A stretch of DNA of 64,000 bases from assembly GCA_964458575.1 (NCBI GenBank), contig CAYWMD010000001.1, positions 248,001-312,000 on the forward strand, given 5' to 3'. Under the pieces are notes generated by a model. It worked only from the letters and a program-made list of their open reading frames with translations, had not been told where the DNA came from and did no database searches. This document shows, one piece after another, positions 36,701 to 44,972 of the stretch. The position numbers were made by a program, and so were the translations under genes. How positions within the stretch are numbered: the stretch's first letter is position 1; each line of letters starts with the position of its first letter. This DNA comes from CAYWMD01 sp964458575. GTDB taxonomy: Bacteria > Verrucomicrobiota > Verrucomicrobiia > Limisphaerales > JADLHS01.

Positions 36701-38851
36701 TCGGTAGCGGGCTTCCGACTCGCGCAGCGCCCGTTCCGCCTGCTTGCGTTCGGTGATGTCACGGATGATCGCCAGCGTGTGGCCAACCCCATCCAGGTCC
36801 ACCGTCTGCACGCTGATTTCAACGGGAAACGTCGAGCTGTCTTTGCGTTGATGCAGGGCCTCGGCCAGTGACCGGCCGCGGGTCCGGAGTTCCTCCTCCA
36901 TTTTTGGAAAATCCTGCCTCGCGGCCGGGGCGCGTAACTGCGGAGTGCGCAGCTGCTGAAATTCGGCGAGCGTGTAACCATACTCTTCGAGCCCGCGCAC
37001 ATTGACCTCCAGAATCCGCCACTGGTCGTCGGTGATCATGATGATGTCGTTCGCATGGTCCATCAAGTGGGCCACGCGTTGGGCGAGGACGAATTGTTCG
37101 TGTTCCGCCGCCACCTGCCGGCGCAGCCATTGATTGTCCCGCTGTCGCCAGAGCAGGTTGAGGCCCGCCGCCGCCGCCAGGGTCAACGCCCCGAGCACCA
37201 GGCTCAGGTCGCGCCCGCGCGTGCGCACCGGAGCATAAATCTCCTGCTCATCCACCTGAGCCACCAGCATCCACGGGGTGCCGTCCACCGCCGCCACCGC
37301 CGCCAAGACCGGAAACGTCCGGTAATCCTTGCCCTGAAAAACGGGTTGTGGATCCAGCACGGCGGCCACCGCGGGATTGTCCGCCCACTTCAAACCCAAT
37401 TGCAATCGCAGGGCGGCGTTGGTTTCGTGGCGAACGTCGCTCAGGAAAAGCACCCGGTCTTCCTGACGTTTCACCAGGTAGATTTCCGCCGTGCGACTGA
37501 AGCCGTAGCGATTACGCAAAACGGGAAACAGCGTTTCACGGGCGTCCATGCGCAGGACCAGCACGCCCCGGCTTTGCTCCCTCTGCGACGGAGTGCGTGA
37601 GCTTTCCTGCGTTTGATTCGCCGCTCCGCCCCATTCGGAAACCAGGGGCACCATGATACTGAACTGGACGGCATTGCTCTCGGCTGCGGGCCGGTGGAGA
37701 TCCGTCGCGATCACGCTGCGCGTGAGGTGCGCCGCTTCGGCAGCGCGGCGCTCCTCCTGGGTCAATGGGGCGACCGGGTCGTTGGGAAATCCCAACCTCG
37801 CATCCAGCCGCTCGTCCAGCAGGAAGGCCTCCGTGTAGGGGCCAATGGGAAGCGCACTCTCCAACCAGGTCTCCAGCATCCGCTGGTTCATGTCCACCCG
37901 GGGTTTGGCAAAGAACGCCTGTGCCCGGCGCGCAACATAGGGCGTGTAGAGGATGAGATTAGCCTGTTCCAGGTGCTCGCGGCGCCATTCACCGACCCGC
38001 GCAGCGGTGAGACCGGCGATCCCCTCGAGTTCCTTCTCCGCTCGCACGCGCAAATTGATCTGTTCCCGGCGTAGGAACAGAAATCCCACCACGGTCAGGC
38101 CCCCGGCGAAGCACAACAGGAAGACAACCAACGCCCGCCGATAGCGAAGATGTTCCGCCCCGGCTAATTCGGCCCTTTCCCCCAACAGCTCCTGTAACAG
38201 CCAGTTGTCTGGCATCGCCTTGAGCATCAACCCGGTGTTCAACAACACGAAAATGGCCGCGGTGGACCATTTCATGGTCGTGAACTGGTGGCCGTAAATC
38301 AGCGGCGTACCCAGCCCCAGGCCCAGCGTCGCAATCAATCCGCTGACAAACCCCACCGCCGCGAGCGCAAAAGCCACCCGCCGACGCCCGCGCCCCGGCG
38401 CGTCCCCGACGGACAACAGGCAACCCAGCGATCCAGCAACGAACAACAACGACAACGCGGAATGGGGCGACATGTGTCGGGTCACGGGATCGGCCTTGGG
38501 GGTGAGCACCTTTGCCAGCCAGCCCTCGAATTCGACGGGGATCTGAAATTGCAGCCGTGCCAGCACCAGCAAAGCCGTCGCGCCTACGACACCGGTTGCA
38601 ATCCTCACGAACACTCGTCCCGCCCGTCGTCGCGGCCAGCGGTGGAAAACGAACAGGGCCAGGCTCAACAGCAGCAGGGTGGTTGAGGTGTGCAAGGCCA
38701 TCCCCAGATGGCTCCGCAGATTCGTGAGCCACGGCACCCATTGGCCGAAAACTCGGATCAGCAACCCTGCCAGGGCGGCCCCGATGGCCGCAACCGCGCA
38801 AACGGCCACGATGCGGCGGGCAATGTTTTGACTGCGCGATGCTGTGTTCAT
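33755..38851 (-). CDS. Giant membrane histidine kinase with seven PAS domains (NarX-type HisKA_3)
   Basis: 1698 residues. The N-terminus has about seven membrane helices (10-230), another at ~243-263, an extracytoplasmic sensor (~265-545, double-Cache-like) and a helix near 565-585. Seven PAS domains follow (starting about 605, 735, 870, 1025, 1148, 1290 and 1415), several with the closing 'DITERK' motif. The transmitter is HisKA_3 ('DREQARIGQDLHDGLAQLL') with a C-terminal HATPase ('LFRIAQEAVTNAVKHAQP', 'DDGKGL', 'GMGMHIMNYRA'). This pairs with the NarL-type regulator by ATGA overlap. The unusual length implies many combined signals; ligands cannot be deduced. Confidence 0.93.
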   Translation of the reverse strand: MNTASRSQNIARRIVAVCAVAAIGAALAGLLIRVFGQWVPWLTNLRSHLGMALHTSTTLLLLSLALFVFHRWPRRRAGRVFVRIATGVVGATALLVLARLQFQIPVEFEGWLAKVLTPKADPVTRHMSPHSALSLLFVAGSLGCLLSVGDAPGRGRRRVAFALAAVGFVSGLIATLGLGLGTPLIYGHQFTTMKWSTAAIFVLLNTGLMLKAMPDNWLLQELLGERAELAGAEHLRYRRALVVFLLCFAGGLTVVGFLFLRREQINLRVRAEKELEGIAGLTAARVGEWRREHLEQANLILYTPYVARRAQAFFAKPRVDMNQRMLETWLESALPIGPYTEAFLLDERLDARLGFPNDPVAPLTQEERRAAEAAHLTRSVIATDLHRPAAESNAVQFSIMVPLVSEWGGAANQTQESSRTPSQREQSRGVLVLRMDARETLFPVLRNRYGFSRTAEIYLVKRQEDRVLFLSDVRHETNAALRLQLGLKWADNPAVAAVLDPQPVFQGKDYRTFPVLAAVAAVDGTPWMLVAQVDEQEIYAPVRTRGRDLSLVLGALTLAAAAGLNLLWRQRDNQWLRRQVAAEHEQFVLAQRVAHLMDHANDIIMITDDQWRILEVNVRGLEEYGYTLAEFQQLRTPQLRAPAARQDFPKMEEELRTRGRSLAEALHQRKDSSTFPVEISVQTVDLDGVGHTLAIIRDITERKQAERALRESEARYRSLVETAHDTVFTMTVDGLFTSLNQAFTNATGWKREAWIGRNFAELVHPDDLALAQNVAAQIARGEISPIFELRVRKSSGEHLIAQILANPRMRDGKVDDFLGIARDVTEIKRMEASLRESEKKLALALKASAVGVWDWDLRSNTVGWSPECYAIHGVNDFDGTLEAFTQLVHPEDRTQMMATVHGAIARRETYAADFRILRPDGSIRWVANLGQVSYDEGGAPLHMVGTLLDITGRKETEQQIRKLNETLEERVRERTAELAAANAALQEAGERYRALFEGAPEGIVLVDVRARRFDFVNPAICRMLGYSEQELVQLGVNDVHPAESLPRVIEEFQAQVRQEKELASEIPCRRKDGTIFYADISSRPVAIGGHTMLVGFFSDVTERRQTQEALKISEARNRLLSERTFEGIVIHEHGRIIDCNLSFAQLFGYDSSELIGTDGFQLLASGVRERVRNEIENESITPYETIGLRKDGSTFAMEVHARMIELGNRRLRFGSCRDVTERKRVEAEIRQLNATLEQRVRERTAQLEAANEQLRESEARLKEAAEGGNVGLWDWDLTTNRVFYSPEWKRQIGYEDHEVSQDYDEWQRRVHPDDLQPTLQKIRDYLAHPRQKYQVEFRFRHKDGSYRWILAQATLLPGPDGKPRRMLGSHMDITERKRAEQEIASLARFPAENPNLVIRLAQTGRLLYANPAAKTFIPAITDKQGRVISDWRQILSVVFEKNEKLEFEHEINHRIFSFIAVAAPTQGDVNVYGRDITELKRLQQQLLEVSDREQARIGQDLHDGLAQLLVSAAFDLNQLQERLKTRKAADAALARQTAELIDAAITQVRGVARGLFAVHLGGDGLGHALRNLAANVTARYDIPCDVLCPWSVPVESEAAATHLFRIAQEAVTNAVKHAQPRHISIRLAVKPWQIDLTVTDDGKGLPAVDGHYTGMGMHIMNYRARAINGRFKIESTPGEGTRVFCSVPRQPTAPSEKS

Positions 38852-38901
38852 GTCCCCGTCAGGGCTTCAACGCGCCCCCATTCCGGACGGCGCGATGCGG
38901 A

Positions 38902-38918
38902 GTCGCCTGACAGGCGAC
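38902..38918. repeat. Short palindrome gtcgcctg-a-caggcgac in the divergent 38852-39149 gap
   Basis: Perfect 8-base arms with a 1-base centre, 51 bases upstream of the giant kinase start. The rest of the 298-base gap between the kinase and the glycosidase-like gene holds no gene; it must contain both promoters. The core loosely resembles the family 1 arms (gacaggcg) but is not a full copy. Confidence 0.5.
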
Positions 38919-39149
38919 CGCCGCCCCACATGCCATCAACGGGCCGGCGGCAACCACCAGCCTTCCGGCTGTACTTGGCCAAGGTGGAATCGCGTCCATA
39001 AACCACTCCGATTCCACGGCATCCTGTCATCATCCCCAAATCATGACAATGCCGAATTGACGGCGCAAAACCACCGCAGGTCCAATGGTCCGCACGTTTA
39101 AACGCCGGAATGATTGCGCCAGCCCGCACGATTACGTAACGTTTCGGTC

Positions 39150-41189
39150 ATGTTACGGGTGAAATCTTGGTGGGGTTCGGCTTCGACGGCGCTTTTGTTT
39201 CTCGCTTTTTCTTCCGGCACGATCAACGCCGGCGACCGCTTTGAAGGACAGCATTATCGCGGCGTCGGCGATGCGGATTACCTGCGCCTGCTCGAAACCG
39301 CGCGCCGCATGTTCGAACCGGATCCGGAGCTTCAGAATCTCGCGATGCTTTACATGCACACCTGGAACGGCCTGGTCGAAGGCCCGACCTGGGACGCGTG
39401 GTGGATTCAAAACAGTTACGGCACCACGTATTCAATTCTGCCGCTCTTGCGCGAGCCGTTCGTCACCTTTCTGCAAAACTCACAGGACCTGTGGTTCGAC
39501 CAGATGGGCGATGGCAAACGCGTGGGCGCAAAGCCGCCGTTCGATTGGGTCGCCCCCGATGGTTCGCTGTGTGACGCGGCGCGACCGGGCTGGATCGTTT
39601 ACAAACAGGGCGACGGACGAACTCAAATCCACGACTGGGGAATGGAGTTCACCGCCGCCGGCATCGTGATGCAAAGCGAACTGCTGCTCATCAGCCGCGA
39701 TCCGAAAGCCATCGCGCATTACCTGCCCAAACTCGAGCGCAGCGCCGCGTTCATTGAATCACGGCGCGCAACGAACAATCTGTTCCTTGCCGGCCCCGCC
39801 GGCAATCTTCTGGCCCCGAGTTACGCGGGCTGGCACCGACCCGACGGCACGTATGACCAGGCTTACCTGGCGGGGCTTTCCATCACCTACCTCGCCGCGC
39901 TGGACCGGCTGATTGAATTGGAAAAGCTCGCGGACCGGACGGCGCAGGCGGCTCGGTACATGGAATTGCGCGATTCCGCCCGGCAGGCCCTGGCACTGCT
40001 GACCACCGATGAGGGCTATTTCATCCGGTCGCTTGACCCCGACGGCACGCGCCACGGTGTTTATGGTGCGCCGCGGCACGGATACTTTGAAGCTTCGCCG
40101 AATCACGACGCCATCGCCTTTCGGGTGGCGGACGACGCACAGGCCGCGAAGATTTTCCGTCGGATCGAGTCGCTGCCGGAGTTGCGGCCGCACGACTTCG
40201 TTCTCCCAAACTATCCGGGCTACGATGACATGTACGAAAAACCCGAAGGCATCTGGGCCTACGGGACCTGGGTCAACGGCGGCCACTGGTCAACGTGCGA
40301 AGCCCGCATGATGCTCGCCTATTATCGTCTCGGCCAATTCGAGGACGCGCGCCGTTCGATGAAGCGGCTGCTGACCTTTGCCGAAAGATTTCGCATGGAC
40401 AATCCGTTGACGAAATGCGGCAGCGATGTTTACCAACCCAACCAGCCGATCAACCTGACCTACGATGCGTTCGGCCCGCCGGCGGGTTTCCTGCGCGGGC
40501 TGTTCGAGTATTTGTACCGGGCCGATGGCCTGACGCTTGTGCCCCACATTCCGCCGGCCGTGACCGAACTGGCGCAACTCGACCCGGTTCGCTTCGGTGG
40601 GAAGAAGATTTTCCTGTCAGTCGCCGGCCGCGGCGATATCACCTCAGTCAGAGTGAACGGGCGGAAATGGAAGTTGTTCGACGCCAGCTCGGTTTTTCTC
40701 CCGTACGACCGGACTCCCAAATCCGCCCGCGTGGATATTTTCCGCGGCGAAGCCCAGCCACCCAAATCGGGGCGGAGAACGGAACAACCGGTGGCCGACG
40801 CGGCCTCCGACCGTTTCGCGGGCGTGAATATTCTTTCCGCCAAACTGGAAAATCGCGTGGGGCGCGTGCGGGAGTTTCACCGCCGACTGGCCCGTGCGCG
40901 GCTGGGTGACACCTATGAAGCAACCCACGCCCAATTGGTTCTGGACTGCGCGCGCGCCGCCAGCGTTCGTCAGGAACGGCTCAAGATCGGCAAGATTCAA
41001 CGACTGCCCGAAGCCTCACGAGTGGCCGCGGACCAATGTTACCTGGATACCGTGTCGAAGGTGTGCGCCGGGCTCGAGGCGATTTTGCAGGGATACGAGA
41101 ACTCTCCGGATTCAACGCGCAAAAAACTGTACCAACACTGGCGGCAGAGCCAGCCCGCTACATCGCCGGGCCGGAACGCGTCGCCCTGA
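39150..41189 (+). CDS. Secreted six-hairpin glycosidase-like protein
   Basis: 679 residues from the ATG at 39150, which gives a good signal peptide ('MLRVKSWWGSASTALLFLAFSSGTINA'); the upstream start at 39114 would bury it. The body has paired-helix repeats typical of an (alpha/alpha)6 barrel ('RPDGTYDQAYLAGLSITYLAALDRLIELE', 'GIWAYGTWVNGGHWSTCEARMMLAYYRLG') and a C-terminal beta-sandwich-like part ('GGKKIFLSVAGRGDITSVRVNGRKW'). That resembles GH78/GH63-type alpha-glycosidases, but I cannot assign a GH family or catalytic acids. The last ~130 residues are helical and charged. Probably acts on external polysaccharide. Confidence 0.7.
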   Translation: MLRVKSWWGSASTALLFLAFSSGTINAGDRFEGQHYRGVGDADYLRLLETARRMFEPDPELQNLAMLYMHTWNGLVEGPTWDAWWIQNSYGTTYSILPLLREPFVTFLQNSQDLWFDQMGDGKRVGAKPPFDWVAPDGSLCDAARPGWIVYKQGDGRTQIHDWGMEFTAAGIVMQSELLLISRDPKAIAHYLPKLERSAAFIESRRATNNLFLAGPAGNLLAPSYAGWHRPDGTYDQAYLAGLSITYLAALDRLIELEKLADRTAQAARYMELRDSARQALALLTTDEGYFIRSLDPDGTRHGVYGAPRHGYFEASPNHDAIAFRVADDAQAAKIFRRIESLPELRPHDFVLPNYPGYDDMYEKPEGIWAYGTWVNGGHWSTCEARMMLAYYRLGQFEDARRSMKRLLTFAERFRMDNPLTKCGSDVYQPNQPINLTYDAFGPPAGFLRGLFEYLYRADGLTLVPHIPPAVTELAQLDPVRFGGKKIFLSVAGRGDITSVRVNGRKWKLFDASSVFLPYDRTPKSARVDIFRGEAQPPKSGRRTEQPVADAASDRFAGVNILSAKLENRVGRVREFHRRLARARLGDTYEATHAQLVLDCARAASVRQERLKIGKIQRLPEASRVAADQCYLDTVSKVCAGLEAILQGYENSPDSTRKKLYQHWRQSQPATSPGRNASP

Positions 41190-41258
41190 ACCGCGGCTCA
41201 TTCCGGCTCGTGAAGTGAAGGAACGGGCGCGACAGGCAACGGCCGGTGGCCGACCATC

Positions 41259-42137
41259 TCACGGGCCGAGTAACTTCTTCAACGCGTCGGCCTTCAGCGC
41301 GGCCGGATGCCCCACGTAGCGGACGCTGCCTTGAGTGTCAATCAACATGGCTTGCGGCACGCTGGTCACGCCCGCGGCGGAAGCCAGTGCACCCTTCGGA
41401 TCGGCCGCCAGCGGAAACTCGATTTTCACGCCGCTGAACTCGCTCACGGCGGATTCCTCCTCGGCGGACCAGCCAATGACGACCAGTTGCTTCTGGAATT
41501 CCTTGTTTAGCAGGTTCATCTCTGCGAGGGCTTTGTGACTGGGCGTGCTCCAGGTGGCCCAGAAGAGAATCAGGATGGCCTTGCCTTCGGTTTCGGGTTT
41601 GTCCGCGAGCCACCGGCCGAACTCGAGTTTGGGCGCGGGTTGGTTGATGGGCGACTCCTTGGCAATCGGGTCGGCCAGGCTGGCGTCGGTGCTGGCGGAC
41701 TTTTTGGCCGTCAGTTCCGCCGCCGCCGCCGCTGCTGCCGCCGCCTTTTGCGCACGCGTTTCAATGTCCACGGCGACGGTCTCAAAATACGCGGAGTCCT
41801 CCGCGACCTGTCGGCGTTCCGCCTCCTCGGCGGCCTTCGGATCGTAGTCGAACTGCTTTTGCAATTCCGGGCTGAGGTTGCGGAGCTTTACGTTGGAGAT
41901 GCCCTTGGAGTGCCGGAAATACAAATCCGTCTCGCTCACCCCGAGAATGGTCACGCGACGGTAGGTTTTCGTCCCGACCTTGAGCGTGTTCAATTTGGTT
42001 TCTTCCGCTCCCGTGGGGATCGCGGCCAAAAAACCTGCCAGCACGGCCAGCCAGACAAACCGGCTGCGGAGGCGGCGCGTCCCGCCCGCTTTCGCCGTCC
42101 ATCTGAATGCCGTGGAAAAGTTCACCTTCACAATCAA
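41259..42137 (-). CDS. TlpA-like thioredoxin-fold protein lacking the CxxC cysteines
   Basis: 292 residues with a signal anchor (about 25-45), an N-terminal domain ('LKVGTKTYRRVTILGVSETDLYFRHSKGISNVKLRNLSPELQKQFDYD'), an alanine-rich helix (131-142) and a C-terminal thioredoxin fold. The redox site reads 'WATWSTPS': Ser197 and Ser200 replace both cysteines found in the neighbour (WCAPC). It therefore cannot do thiol-disulfide exchange and may be structural or a binding protein. It is a tandem paralogue of the preceding gene, overlapping it by ATGA, so both are likely made together. Confidence 0.85.
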   Translation of the reverse strand: MIVKVNFSTAFRWTAKAGGTRRLRSRFVWLAVLAGFLAAIPTGAEETKLNTLKVGTKTYRRVTILGVSETDLYFRHSKGISNVKLRNLSPELQKQFDYDPKAAEEAERRQVAEDSAYFETVAVDIETRAQKAAAAAAAAAELTAKKSASTDASLADPIAKESPINQPAPKLEFGRWLADKPETEGKAILILFWATWSTPSHKALAEMNLLNKEFQKQLVVIGWSAEEESAVSEFSGVKIEFPLAADPKGALASAAGVTSVPQAMLIDTQGSVRYVGHPAALKADALKKLLGP

Positions 42138-42913
42138 TTGGAATACTTCGCCAACAGCTTCGCCACGGCGTCGGGTTTCAGGTAGCCCGGATGACCTTCG
42201 AACCGAACGATGCCCTTCGGGTCCACGAGCATCGCATGCGGAATGCCGCGCACTTCAACCGCGCGCTTCATGGCCGCTTCAGTGTCTATCGCCACGAAGT
42301 AATCAATCTTCGGCGATTTCATCTCGCGCACCTCGCGTTCCGCTTCATCGCTCAATCCGACCACAACGAGCCGGTCGCCGAATTTGGCGTGGAGGGCGTT
42401 CAACTCGGGGATGGATCGCCGGCACGGCGCGCACCAGGTCGCCCAGAAATCAATGAGCAAAAATTTTCCGTCGTAGTTCGGTTTGGCGGTCAACCATTTC
42501 TCCACCACCAGCCGCGGGGCCGGCGCGTTGAGGAACGACTTCGCATGGATGCCCGGCACGGGGATGTCGCCGGATTCGGCGCTTTTGCCCTTCGTTTGCG
42601 CCGGGGCCGACTGCTTGGTGGTCTGGACTTCTTTGCGAAACGCCGCGTTGGCCTCAGCCTGCTTTTTGGCTAATTCACCGGCTTTGACCGCATCGTAACC
42701 GAACTGCTTTTGCAGGTCCGGCGGCAGGTCCTTCAATTTTGCGTTCCCCATGCCGCGCGAGTGCGTGAAGTAAATGTCGGTCGCGTTCTTGCTCAACACC
42801 GTCACATTGGTGTAAGTCTCGCCGCCCACTTTCAACGCGGGCAGCTTCACCTCCGCCCAGGCGGAAATGCTCACCGCCAACAGTGCGAACGTAATGCCGA
42901 CTCTTTGATTCAT
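42134..42913 (-). CDS. TlpA-like exported thiol-disulfide protein
   Basis: 259 residues from the ATG at 42913 ('MNQRVGITFALLAVSISAWAE', signal peptide); the longer frame to 43018 has no signal. The N-terminal domain ('LKVGGETYTNVTVLSKNATDIYFTHSRGMGNAKLKDLPPDLQKQFGYD') is the same as in its neighbour. The thioredoxin fold carries an intact 'WATWCAPCRRS' (Cys161, Cys164) and the cis-Pro region 'GIPHAMLVDPKG'. A periplasmic reductase of protein disulfides or a cytochrome c maturation factor is typical for the family. Coupled to the redox-dead copy downstream. Confidence 0.9.
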   Translation of the reverse strand: MNQRVGITFALLAVSISAWAEVKLPALKVGGETYTNVTVLSKNATDIYFTHSRGMGNAKLKDLPPDLQKQFGYDAVKAGELAKKQAEANAAFRKEVQTTKQSAPAQTKGKSAESGDIPVPGIHAKSFLNAPAPRLVVEKWLTAKPNYDGKFLLIDFWATWCAPCRRSIPELNALHAKFGDRLVVVGLSDEAEREVREMKSPKIDYFVAIDTEAAMKRAVEVRGIPHAMLVDPKGIVRFEGHPGYLKPDAVAKLLAKYSN

Positions 42914-43051
42914 GCTATGCGTATGCCTTGTGCGAGCGACGATGGCAAGCTCGGACCATGGTTGACACGCCAGGCGCAAAACTTGGAGAAAGTTACATGC
43001 CAACGTGATTCCGGCCAAAGCCAGCCGCCTGGGTCTGGCGCGGGCCGGCTG

Positions 43052-43753
43052 CTATTTGTTGAAACGGAAATTCGTCAGGTCGTAATCCTGCATCACGTAC
43101 TGCTTCAGTTCGAGACGCAGCTTGCCAGCGCGCTTGGCCTCCGTTTCCCCGCCCGCGGCGACGAAGTCCGCGAAACTGATGATCTCCGCGCGGATGAAAC
43201 CCTTCTGGATGTCCGAGTGGATCGTTCCCCCGGCTTCCCACGCGCTGAGGCCCTTGCGAATCGGCCAGGCCCGGTTCTCCTTGCCGCCTACCGTCAGGAA
43301 TGAAATGTAACCGGCGTCGGCAAACGCCCGCACCATCAGGCCGTCCGTGTTCTCCAGATCCGCGGCTTCGGCGACAGTCACGGGTTTGTTGGTGTGGAAG
43401 TTGTGGGCGGTAACCGCGGTCATCTCCTCCGCGCTCAAGCCGGCCTGGAAAACCGTGCGTTCGCCTTCGAGATGCGTTTTGATTTTCTCCAGCGCGGCCT
43501 TCTCGGCGGCAGAAGGTTCGCGGCCCAGCCGCGTCTCGACAAATTCGAGGTCGTGCAAAATCAAATCCGGCAGCCGGTCGCGCGCAACGACGATGGCATC
43601 CGCTTCCCGGGTTTCGTCCTCCCCCACGACGTCCACCTGCGCGTACGTCTTTTTCTTGGCCTCGACCAGCTCGTGCGTTTGATCGAGGCGCGGGTCTTTC
43701 AAGTTATGTTTGCCCACCGGAATGCCGGGGACACCAACGACAGCAATTTTCAT
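43052..43753 (-). CDS. YchF-tail (DUF933/TGS) protein without a G domain
   Basis: 233 residues from the ATG at 43753 ('MKIAVVGVPGIPVGKHNLKDP'). Residues ~95-233 match the YchF C-terminal half: 'TVFQAGLSAEEMTAV', then the DUF933/TGS-like end 'ISFLTVGGKENRAWPIRKGLSAWEAGGTIHSDIQKGFIRAEIISFADF' and 'LRLELKQYVMQDYDLTNFRFNK'. The N-terminus keeps only a trace of the GTPase strand and lacks a usable P-loop (no GKS/T). YchF normally has ~363 residues and binds ribosomes. This may compete with or modulate it, or be a separate family; not known. Confidence 0.8.
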   Translation of the reverse strand: MKIAVVGVPGIPVGKHNLKDPRLDQTHELVEAKKKTYAQVDVVGEDETREADAIVVARDRLPDLILHDLEFVETRLGREPSAAEKAALEKIKTHLEGERTVFQAGLSAEEMTAVTAHNFHTNKPVTVAEAADLENTDGLMVRAFADAGYISFLTVGGKENRAWPIRKGLSAWEAGGTIHSDIQKGFIRAEIISFADFVAAGGETEAKRAGKLRLELKQYVMQDYDLTNFRFNK

Positions 43754-43778
43754 CGCGCGGGAGTATGGGAGAGCAATT

Positions 43779-44852
43779 TCACTCGGCAAGCTTTTCGACA
43801 GGCGCGCGCGGCAGTTTCCGGAAGCCGGACGATTCAAAAATCCCGGTTTGTCCGTCGTCCTTGCGCAGAAACAGCGCCTCCATGCCGCGTTGCGATTCCA
43901 CCAGGGCCAGCCCCGGCTTGACCCCCAGAATGCTCACGGCCGTCGCAAAGCCGTCCGTGTCCGTCGCGTGTCGGGCGACGATTGAAACCTGCAGCCGTTC
44001 GGTCAAACCGACGCCCGTCCGCGGGTCCACGATGTGTGAATAGCGTTTGCCGTCAATTTCCACAAATTGCGCCGTGTCGCCGGAAGTCGAGATGGCCTGA
44101 TCCCGCAACAGGAGATTCTGCGCCAGTTCATTCGGGGTTTTGTCCAACGCGCCGATACCGACGCGCCAGCCTTCCCGACCCGGCGGCGGTTTACTCACCA
44201 GAATGTCGCCGCTCGCGGCGATCAGCGCCCGCGTGATGCCGTGCGACTTCAGGACCTCCATCGCCTTGTCCGCCGCGTAACCTTTGCCGATGCCACCGAG
44301 GTCCAACTGCATCTTCGGCATGGTCAGCGTGACGGTCTGGTTCCGCGGATCGAGTTTGACCTTCCGGTAACCGACCAATGCCTGTGCCCGTGCGAGCATG
44401 TCCGGTGGCGGCAGCTTTTCCTGACGCCGCGCGCGACGCCACAAACGCACCAGCGGCCCGACCGTTTCATCGAAGGCGCCGTCGGAAAGCTTTGCCAGAC
44501 GTTGGGCTTTTTGGAGCACATCGAACAACTCGTCGCTTACGCGCACCGGTTTGCCGGCGGGTTTAACGCAGAGTTGCATCAATTCGCTCTCCGGATCGTA
44601 GTCCGTCATCATTTGCTCCAGCGCGGCGATCTTTGCGAAGGCGTCGTTGCACGCTTGGTGAGCCTTGTTCCCGTCCGGCGCGTAAAGCACGATGGTGAAC
44701 AACGTGCCCATGTGCGGCTGCTTGAATTCATACCGTTGCAGGTTGGTATGACTCGGCGTGGTGCGACAGCCGGTCATCAAAACGACGAGCGCCGCCATCA
44801 CGAGTGCAAGGCCCGCCATGCGACCGGATTTGTATTTGAGGACTAAACCCAT
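43779..44852 (-). CDS. apbE: FAD:protein FMN transferase (ApbE), lipoprotein
   Basis: 357 residues with a lipoprotein signal ending 'ALVVLMTGC'. ApbE motifs: 'MGTLFTIVLYAPD', 'LEQMMTDYDPESEL', 'DGAFDETVGPLVRLW', 'LDLGGIGKGYAADKA' and 'ALIAASGDI'. The metal-binding region ends 'HIVDPRTG' and 'DTDGFATAVSILG'. It attaches FMN through phosphate to Thr/Ser of periplasmic proteins such as Rnf/Nqr subunits, none of which lies in the window. Its stop is 26 bases from the start of the DUF933 gene on the same strand. Confidence 0.95.
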   Translation of the reverse strand: MGLVLKYKSGRMAGLALVMAALVVLMTGCRTTPSHTNLQRYEFKQPHMGTLFTIVLYAPDGNKAHQACNDAFAKIAALEQMMTDYDPESELMQLCVKPAGKPVRVSDELFDVLQKAQRLAKLSDGAFDETVGPLVRLWRRARRQEKLPPPDMLARAQALVGYRKVKLDPRNQTVTLTMPKMQLDLGGIGKGYAADKAMEVLKSHGITRALIAASGDILVSKPPPGREGWRVGIGALDKTPNELAQNLLLRDQAISTSGDTAQFVEIDGKRYSHIVDPRTGVGLTERLQVSIVARHATDTDGFATAVSILGVKPGLALVESQRGMEALFLRKDDGQTGIFESSGFRKLPRAPVEKLAE

Positions 44853-44972
44853 GCGATGTGCCAGTCTGGAGTGGAAGTCCTGGCAAAGCCAGCTGAAGGT
44901 TGACGCAGTGACTCTGGGGAATCACATAGATATGTCATTGCACGGATCGGCGAACGCGCCAAGAATCGGGTG

